Made by a program: the position numbers and the translations under genes | Shown: piece after piece, positions 16,020 to 21,400 of the stretch | How positions within the stretch are numbered: the stretch's first letter is position 1 | Layout: every line of letters begins with the position of its first letter | Notes under the pieces: model-generated | Seen by the model: the letters and a program-made list of their open reading frames with translations, nothing else | Databases searched by the model: none | Told to the model about the DNA's origin: nothing | NCBI GenBank assembly: GCA_034716535.1 | Contig: JAYEJW010000637.1 | Coordinates: 1-21,400 of the forward strand | Length of the DNA stretch: 21,400 nt | Origin: JAYEJW01 sp034716535 | GTDB taxonomy: Bacteria > Pseudomonadota > Gammaproteobacteria > Chromatiales > Chromatiaceae | Reading direction: 5' to 3'

Positions 16020-18872
16020 ATGTCGGGATCCTCGGAGCTGGAGGCTCAGGTCGCGGAGCGGCGCGGCGCCTGGGAGGCCGCGCTCGCGCAGCAGGCCCTG
16101 TCTGTCCCGGAGGACCGGTTGGTCCTGGATTCCCTGGGGAGGGTTTGGGAGGCCAGCGACTATGTGGCGCAGAGCTGTATCCGTGCCCCGGATCTTCTGC
16201 CGCGGCTTCTCTCCTCCGGTCGGCTCGCGAGGGCCTGCGGGCCTGGGGGGATCGACCGCTTGCTCGGCGCTGCACTGGAGGGCGTCACGGATGAACAGAT
16301 CCTTGCCGCCGTCCTGCGCGGTTTCCGCCGGGAAGAGATGGTGCGGATCATCTGGCGGGACATCGCCGGGCTCGCGCCCCTGAGTGAGATCCTCGAGGAT
16401 CTGACCGCCCTTGCAGATGCCTGCGTGGACCACGCACTGGGCCTGCTCCACGGCTGGACTGTGGCGGAGCTGGGCCTGCCGTTGGACCCTGAGGGCAACG
16501 AGCAGCGCCTTGTCGTGCTCGGCATGGGCAAGCTGGGTGCGCGCGAGCTCAATCTGTCCTCCGATATCGACCTCATCTTCGCCTATCCGGCCAACGGTGA
16601 GGTGGCGGGTCCTCGCTTCCTTAGCAACGAGCAGTTCTTCGTGCGTTTGGCGCGGCGCCTGGTGCAGGCGCTCGATGCCCAGACGGTCGACGGCTTCGTC
16701 TTCAGGGTGGACACGCGGCTTCGCCCCTTCGGGGATGCGGGGCCACTCGCCATGAGCTTCGCCGCCATGGAGGACTACTACCAGTCCCAGGCCCGGGAGT
16801 GGGAGCGCTATGCGATGACCAAGGTCCGGGTCGTGGCGGGCGACCGCGTGGCGGGGGAGCAGCTAATGGCCATGCTCCGGCCTTTCGTCTACCGGCGCTA
16901 TCTGGACTTCGGGGCCATCGAGTCCCTCCGTGAGATGAAGGGACTCATCGACAAGGAGCTCCGCCGCAAGGGGATGGCCCATAACGTCAAGTTGGGTCCC
17001 GGAGGCATTCGTGAGATCGAGTTTATCGGCCAGGCCTTCCAGCTCATCCGCGGCGGGCGCGACCCGGACCTGCAGATACGACCCATTCTCGGGGTATTGC
17101 GCTTGCTGGGAGAGAAGCATCTGCTGCCCGACTTTGCGGTCCGGGAGCTGAGCCAGGCCTATGTGTTCCTGCGGCGCGTGGAAAACCGGCTCCAGGCCTG
17201 GAAAGACAGGCAGACCCATCTGTTGCCCCAGGACGGGCCCGGCTGCTTGCGGTTGGCCCGCGCCATGGGCTTCCCGGGCTGGGACGCCTTTATTGCAGTG
17301 CTCGACGGTCATCGGCGCTGCGTGCAGGGGCACTTCGACCGGGTGTTCGAGGCGCCCCACACGAACGAGGAACCCGAAGAGCAGCCTCTGGCGTCCGTCT
17401 GGCGGGGGAAGCTGGATGCCGAGCATGCCCGGGGCATTCTGAAACAGTCGGGCTTCGAGAATGCGGATGGCGCACTGGAGCGGCTGGACAAGTTCCGCGA
17501 GGCCGCTGCCAAGAAGGGTCTGAGTACCAAGGGCAGCACCCGTCTCGGTCAACTGATGCCCCTGCTGCTCCAGGTGGTGGCTGCCTCGGATCAGCCGGAT
17601 CTGGCGCTCCAACGGGTGCTTGGGCTCTTGGAGTCCATCATTCGGCGCACCGCCTATCTGGCCATGCTGTTGGAGCACCCCATCGCGTTGTCCCAGTTGG
17701 TGCGCCTGTCCGGTATGAGCTCCTGGATCGTTGAGCAGATCGGCCGCCAGCCGCTGCTGCTGGACGAGCTGCTCGATCCACGCCGCCTCTTTGCACCCCT
17801 GCGCCGCGCGGAGCTTGAGCAGGAGCTGGACGCCCAGCTGGCACCCCTGGACCAGGAGGACCTGGAGCAGCAGATGGAGCGCCTGCGCCAATTCGCGCAA
17901 GGCAACATGCTCCGGGTGGCCGCCGCGGACCTGACCGAGGTGATTCCCCTGATGGTGGTGAGCGACTACCTCACCGAGATCGCTGAGGTCACCGTGGGCC
18001 GCGTGCTGGCCTTGACCTTCGATCACCTCGCCCGTCGTCACGGACGGCCTGTGGGGTTTGACGGGGACGAGACGGGGTTTCTGGTCCTGGGTTACGGCAA
18101 GCTGGGGGGCATCGAGCTGGGTTACGGATCGGACCTGGACCTGGTGTTCCTCCACGGAAGCGAGTCCATCACCGCCATGACAGAGGGCCCTCGCGCCATC
18201 TCCAATGACCAGTTTTTTGCGCGGCTCGGCCAGCGCATGATCCATATGATGACTACCCAGACTACCTCCGGCACCCTCTACGAGGTGGACATGCGGCTGC
18301 GCCCAGACGGGAACAAGGGCATGCTGGTGCGCTCCCTGAAGTCCTTCGCCGAGTATCAGGAACGGGATGCCTGGACCTGGGAGCACCAGGCCCTGGTGCG
18401 GGCGCGACCCGTCGCCGGGGACCCCGCGCTTGCGCAGCGCTTTGGCGAGATCCGCCGTGACATTCTCGGTCGGGAACGGGAGCCGGAGGTGCTGCGCGGT
18501 GATGTCCGCGACATGCGCGCGAAGATGCGCAGGCAGCTCGACAGGAGCGGTTCGGGGCGTTTCGATCTCAAGCAGGGACGGGGCGGTATTGCGGACATCG
18601 AGTTTATGGTTCAATACTCGGTCCTTCGGCGGGCGGCGGATTACCCGGATCTGGCGGATTGGACGGATAATATCCGCTTGCTGGAGACGCTCGGCCGGCA
18701 TGCGCTGCTGCCCGGCAACGCGGCGGAAGACCTGACGGATGACTACAAGACATTGCGAGCCGCCTACCACCGCAGCGCGCTGCAGGACCAACCGACGACG
18801 ATTCCCGAGGATCAGCTCGGCGAGCAACGGGACAGGGTGCAGTCCCTCTGGCGCGAGTTGATGGAAGACTGA
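16020..18872 (+). CDS. glnE: Bifunctional glutamine synthetase adenylyltransferase/adenylyl-removing enzyme
   Basis: GlnE adds AMP to glutamine synthetase when nitrogen is ample and removes it when nitrogen is short, under PII control. The product has 950 residues (946 in E. coli). It has two nucleotidyltransferase domains. The N-terminal de-adenylylase has GMGKLGARELNLSSDIDLIF with Asp182 and Asp184. The C-terminal adenylyltransferase has GYGKLGGIELGYGSDLDLVF with Asp705 and Asp707. Other conserved stretches are DTRLRPFGDAGPL, GPGGIREIEF, DMRLRPDGNKGML and GRGGIADIEFMVQY. GCAGGG lies upstream of the ATG. It is followed by ilvE after 57 bases, an order shared with pseudomonads. Confidence 0.98.
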   Translation: MSGSSELEAQVAERRGAWEAALAQQALSVPEDRLVLDSLGRVWEASDYVAQSCIRAPDLLPRLLSSGRLARACGPGGIDRLLGAALEGVTDEQILAAVLRGFRREEMVRIIWRDIAGLAPLSEILEDLTALADACVDHALGLLHGWTVAELGLPLDPEGNEQRLVVLGMGKLGARELNLSSDIDLIFAYPANGEVAGPRFLSNEQFFVRLARRLVQALDAQTVDGFVFRVDTRLRPFGDAGPLAMSFAAMEDYYQSQAREWERYAMTKVRVVAGDRVAGEQLMAMLRPFVYRRYLDFGAIESLREMKGLIDKELRRKGMAHNVKLGPGGIREIEFIGQAFQLIRGGRDPDLQIRPILGVLRLLGEKHLLPDFAVRELSQAYVFLRRVENRLQAWKDRQTHLLPQDGPGCLRLARAMGFPGWDAFIAVLDGHRRCVQGHFDRVFEAPHTNEEPEEQPLASVWRGKLDAEHARGILKQSGFENADGALERLDKFREAAAKKGLSTKGSTRLGQLMPLLLQVVAASDQPDLALQRVLGLLESIIRRTAYLAMLLEHPIALSQLVRLSGMSSWIVEQIGRQPLLLDELLDPRRLFAPLRRAELEQELDAQLAPLDQEDLEQQMERLRQFAQGNMLRVAAADLTEVIPLMVVSDYLTEIAEVTVGRVLALTFDHLARRHGRPVGFDGDETGFLVLGYGKLGGIELGYGSDLDLVFLHGSESITAMTEGPRAISNDQFFARLGQRMIHMMTTQTTSGTLYEVDMRLRPDGNKGMLVRSLKSFAEYQERDAWTWEHQALVRARPVAGDPALAQRFGEIRRDILGREREPEVLRGDVRDMRAKMRRQLDRSGSGRFDLKQGRGGIADIEFMVQYSVLRRAADYPDLADWTDNIRLLETLGRHALLPGNAAEDLTDDYKTLRAAYHRSALQDQPTTIPEDQLGEQRDRVQSLWRELMED

Positions 18873-18929
18873 GGACGGATCTTTCTTTGTGGCGGGGCAG
18901 GGCGTCCCCGAGCTGATGCGGAGAACGCG

Positions 18930-19853
18930 ATGACGACGATGGCAGACCGTGACGGCCTCATCTGGCTGAACGGCGAGATGATCCCCTGGCGCGAGGCGAA
19001 GACCCATGTGCTCACCCATACCCTGCACTACGGCATGGGCGTCTTCGAGGGGGTCCGCGCCTATCGCACCGAGCGGGGTCCTGCCATCTTCCGGCTGCAG
19101 GACCACACGGATCGGTTGTTCAACTCCGCCCACATCCTAGGGATGCCCATGCCCTACGACCGCGACACCATCAACGAGGCCCAACGGGCCGCGGTGCGCG
19201 AGAACGGGCTCGACTCCGCGTACATCCGCCCGATGTGCTTCTACGGTCCCGAGGGCATGGGACTGCGCGCGGACAATCTCGATGTGCACTGCATGGTGGC
19301 GGCTTGGGAGTGGGGCGCCTACCTGGGTGAGGACAACATGAGGCACGGCATCCGCATCAAGGTGTCCTCCTTCACCCGCCATCACGTCAACATCACCATG
19401 TGCCGGGCCAAGGCCAACGGCAATTACATGAACTCTATGATGGCCCTGCAAGAGGCCCTGCGGGACGGCTACGACGAGGCCCTGCTGCTGGACGCCGAGG
19501 GCTACGTCATGGAGGGCAGCGGCGAGAACATCTTCATCGTGGGCGACGGCGTGCTCTACACCCCGGATCTGACCTCGGCGCTCGACGGCATCACGCGCAA
19601 GACCGTAATGTCCCTCGCGGACGAGTTGGGTATTGAGGTGATCGAGAAGCGCATCACCCGAGACGAGGTCTACATCGCCGACGAGGCCTTCTTCACAGGC
19701 AGTGCCGCGGAGGTTACCCCCATCCGCGAGGTCGACGGTCGCGTCATCGGCAGCGGAACACGCGGGAGCATCACCGAACGCCTGCAGGGCCTCTACTTCG
19801 ACCAGGTCCACGGTCGCCGCGACGAGCATCCCCAGTGGCTAACACTGGTCTGA
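18930..19853 (+). CDS. ilvE: Branched-chain amino acid aminotransferase
   Basis: IlvE is a fold-type IV PLP enzyme that performs the last transamination of Ile, Val and Leu synthesis. The product has 307 residues (309 in E. coli). It begins with IWLNGEMIPWREAKTHVLTHTLHYGMGVFEG-type sequence. The PLP-binding lysine is Lys161 in RAKANGNYMNSMMA. EGSGENIFIV and TGSAAEVTPIREVDGR are the cofactor-phosphate and substrate loops of the family. GGAGA lies before the ATG at 18930; an internal ATG (Met4) is a possible alternative. Confidence 0.97.
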   Translation: MTTMADRDGLIWLNGEMIPWREAKTHVLTHTLHYGMGVFEGVRAYRTERGPAIFRLQDHTDRLFNSAHILGMPMPYDRDTINEAQRAAVRENGLDSAYIRPMCFYGPEGMGLRADNLDVHCMVAAWEWGAYLGEDNMRHGIRIKVSSFTRHHVNITMCRAKANGNYMNSMMALQEALRDGYDEALLLDAEGYVMEGSGENIFIVGDGVLYTPDLTSALDGITRKTVMSLADELGIEVIEKRITRDEVYIADEAFFTGSAAEVTPIREVDGRVIGSGTRGSITERLQGLYFDQVHGRRDEHPQWLTLV

Positions 19854-19889
19854 TCAGAATCCGAAGTTCAAGCTCGTAGGAGGAAATCA

Positions 19890-20081
19890 ATGACACAGAT
19901 GGCCGAAAAGCCCCAGGGCGCCGAGCGTGTAATCAAGGTCAGCCGAAAGGATCTGCCCCTGTCCTGTCCGCGTCCGCAGGACGAGGTCTGGAACATGCAT
20001 CCCCGCGTCTACCTCCCCATCGACAAGACAGCGGAAGAGGTCTGCCCCTACTGTGGTACGCGGTACGTGCTGGAAGACTGA
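19890..20081 (+). CDS. Small CHCC-type zinc-finger protein
   Basis: The 63-residue product has Cys26, His37, Cys52 and Cys55 (LSCPRP ... NMHPRVYLPI ... EVCPYCGTRY), the pattern of the zf-CHCC family related to the mitochondrial complex I subunit NDUFS6. It ends YVLED. AGGAGG lies 6 bases before the ATG, a strong ribosome binding site. Bacterial members are often found next to ilvE or LPS-core genes; their function is not established. It starts 36 bases after ilvE and is probably cotranscribed. Confidence 0.93.
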   Translation: MTQMAEKPQGAERVIKVSRKDLPLSCPRPQDEVWNMHPRVYLPIDKTAEEVCPYCGTRYVLED

Positions 20082-20553
20082 CCAGCAGGCGAGATTCCCG
20101 ACCTCATGGCAGGGTTCGGCCAGAACCGGACGTTCGGACGGACGCCCGTCGCTCTCAAGCGCAAAGTTTTTTGACACCCGGCTTGTACCCGTCCGCGAAG
20201 GACAGCAACCGGCCACAAGCAGCCCGTCACCATGCCCGAGACTTGACATTTGGATGGTCGCTTGCCTTTGCTTGCGGAAACCGGCAGCCATGCTGGGAAC
20301 GTCGATCAAAGCACGCTCATCTGTCTCAGCACTCCTCTGCGCGGCTTCCGTTGACGCTCTTGTAGAAAGCGGGCTTTGCAACGGGCGAGCCGTTTGCCTG
20401 CTCGACTGCCGCCAGTGAAATAGGTGATCCGGCGGAGAGCACCTACACCCATTCCGTGAACGTGGCAGCCGCAAGGTACGAGCTGATCCCTTCAATCACT
20501 TTCGCAATGACCACGGGCGAATCAAGTGAAGTCATCTGGACAGGCGTCTCGGG
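20082..20553. other. 472-base stretch without a convincing gene
   Basis: No ORF here has a sensible start, ribosome binding site or recognisable product. GC is lower than in the core genes. A short dyad AACGG-GCGAG-CCGTT is at 20380-20394 and a hairpin GGTTC-GGCCA-GAACC near 20113-20127. Neither has a T-run. The stretch separates the core glnE-ilvE block from the minus-strand gene at the right edge and may be decayed sequence at the border of an accessory region. Confidence 0.5.
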
Positions 20554-21400
20554 CTAGGAAGACAATCGAATCTCGCGGAACGCCTCACCAAGCTGAAGCG
20601 CCGCACTTCGCCGGTCGCCCATGTCGACCAGCATGTCGAGAATCCGCAGGAAATTCTGAGCCAGAGCCAGCGTCATCGGCGCGTCACGATGTGCGAAGTG
20701 CTGCACCAGCTCCGCGATGCGCGCCGGAATGAACGTACCATGCCAACCCTTTAGGTTGTCGGGTCCGTCGCCGACAATCGCGATCACTTGGTCCACGAAG
20801 GCTTCGGCCGGGTAGTTGGCCCTAGCTCGCTCACAGAGCGTCAAAAACGGATCCATTACGGAAGCAGCCCATCCGCCGGCGCGAATAAAACGATCAATCA
20901 AGGGCAGGATGCGGCTGATTTCGGACCAGTCGCCATTGACGTAGCGAGCGGCCAAGTCCGCGCGTTCGACTGAGACAAACATCAACGTGCGAACAAGCTC
21001 GGGCTGATCGAAACCTGAGAATTCTCCGCTCCGGTAGGCGTCGCGCTTGAAGGCTGAGGCCTGCAAAAGTCGGTCAAGACAGAGGTCAAGCGTCGCGACT
21101 GCATCGGCTGGAACGACCGGCGCATCGTAGACGTAGGCGCAGATGTAGGTGCTCGCGAATGGAGACAGGAGAGCCCAGCAATTGTCCCCCTCGAGCCCCA
21201 AAATCGGGTCGAGGAAGCGGGGTTGAAATTCGCTAAGCGGGAGAAGTCCAGCTACCCAACCGAGCCTCGATCCTAGGGCGTGGGTCAATTCAAAGATGTC
21301 GGTCGCCGAACGGTCGCGACGCCCGGGCTTCACCCAAGGCGGCGCATTCTTCTGGTTGGTCCAGTCGAGAACCTCTGCGAGGAAGTCGAGAAGTGCACTT
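20554..21400 (-). CDS. C-terminal part of a protein of unknown family, cut by window edge
   Basis: The frame is open from the right edge to TAG at 20554, giving 281 residues without an N-terminus. The edge-proximal residues (ALLDFLAEVLDWTNQKNAPPW) continue in frame beyond a GTG at 21333, so the true start is outside. The chain appears mostly helical, with regular Leu/Ala helices (AVATLDLCLDRLLQASAF, LTLALAQNFLRILDMLVDM) and no signal peptide, membrane segment or nucleotide-binding motif in this part. It may be the tail of a larger multidomain protein. GC is in the high 50s % against mid-60s in the core, suggesting later acquisition. I do not recognise the family. Confidence 0.7.
   Translation of the reverse strand, partial: SALLDFLAEVLDWTNQKNAPPWVKPGRRDRSATDIFELTHALGSRLGWVAGLLPLSEFQPRFLDPILGLEGDNCWALLSPFASTYICAYVYDAPVVPADAVATLDLCLDRLLQASAFKRDAYRSGEFSGFDQPELVRTLMFVSVERADLAARYVNGDWSEISRILPLIDRFIRAGGWAASVMDPFLTLCERARANYPAEAFVDQVIAIVGDGPDNLKGWHGTFIPARIAELVQHFAHRDAPMTLALAQNFLRILDMLVDMGDRRSAALQLGEAFREIRLSS

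Noticed and set aside
20380..20394. Dyad AACGG-N5-CCGTT as an attachment or recombination site
   Set aside because: There is no integrase, no matching direct repeat and no tRNA gene nearby in the window; five-base arms can arise by chance.
19887..20495. 202-codon minus-strand frame across the zinc-finger gene and the following gap
   Set aside because: It overlaps the zf-CHCC gene completely, has no ribosome binding site and shows no domain.

Overview
The window is a high-GC (mid-60s % by eye) gammaproteobacterial chromosome segment. Its gene order (aroQ-accB-accC-prmA-dusB-fis-purH-purD, cutA-dsbD, fxsA-groES-groEL, glnE-ilvE) is the classic gammaproteobacterial one. A CIRCE operator before groES implies a lineage that kept HrcA, unlike enterobacteria and pseudomonads. 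I would guess Chromatiales or a relative, at low confidence. No rRNA, tRNA, CRISPR array or insertion sequence was recognised.

Left half, positions 1-11127, all minus strand, read right to left. It runs cutA, dsbD, a TlpA-like thioredoxin, aroQ, accB, accC, prmA, a 31-codon zinc-ribbon scrap, dusB, fis, purH, a second-type lpxA, and purD, which is cut by the left edge. Spacing is tight, with 4-base stop/start overlaps at dsbD/tlpA and dusB/fis. The block serves periplasmic disulfide reduction, the first step of fatty-acid synthesis, aromatic precursor synthesis, ribosome and tRNA modification, nucleoid control and the end of purine synthesis. Odd parts are a DsbD with two N-terminal redox domains, an LpxA-like acyltransferase placed between the two purine genes, and the zinc-ribbon remnant.

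Centre, positions 11128-13991, plus strand. It holds fxsA, then the groESL operon. The groESL operon has a near-consensus promoter, a CIRCE operator over the start-site region, and a textbook terminator after groEL.

Positions 13992-15855 are the most unusual part. Directly after the groEL terminator lie a histidine kinase lacking its phospho-accepting HisKA segment and a response regulator. The regulator has Tyr in place of the phospho-accepting Asp, and it joins its receiver domain directly to the last residues of a Fis-type helix-turn-helix, so the sigma54-activating AAA+ domain is gone. Next come a dyad that looks like an enhancer site, a well-formed -24/-12 sigma54 promoter, and a gene for a 96-residue exported protein of unknown family. 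I read this as a decayed NtrC-type two-component system beside what was probably its target.

Right part, positions 15982-20081, plus strand: glnE, ilvE and a small CHCC zinc-finger gene. After this the core order breaks. Positions 20082-20553 hold no convincing gene. From 20554 to the right edge lies the C-terminal part of an unrecognised protein on the minus strand, in DNA of lower GC (high 50s %), which suggests an accessory region.
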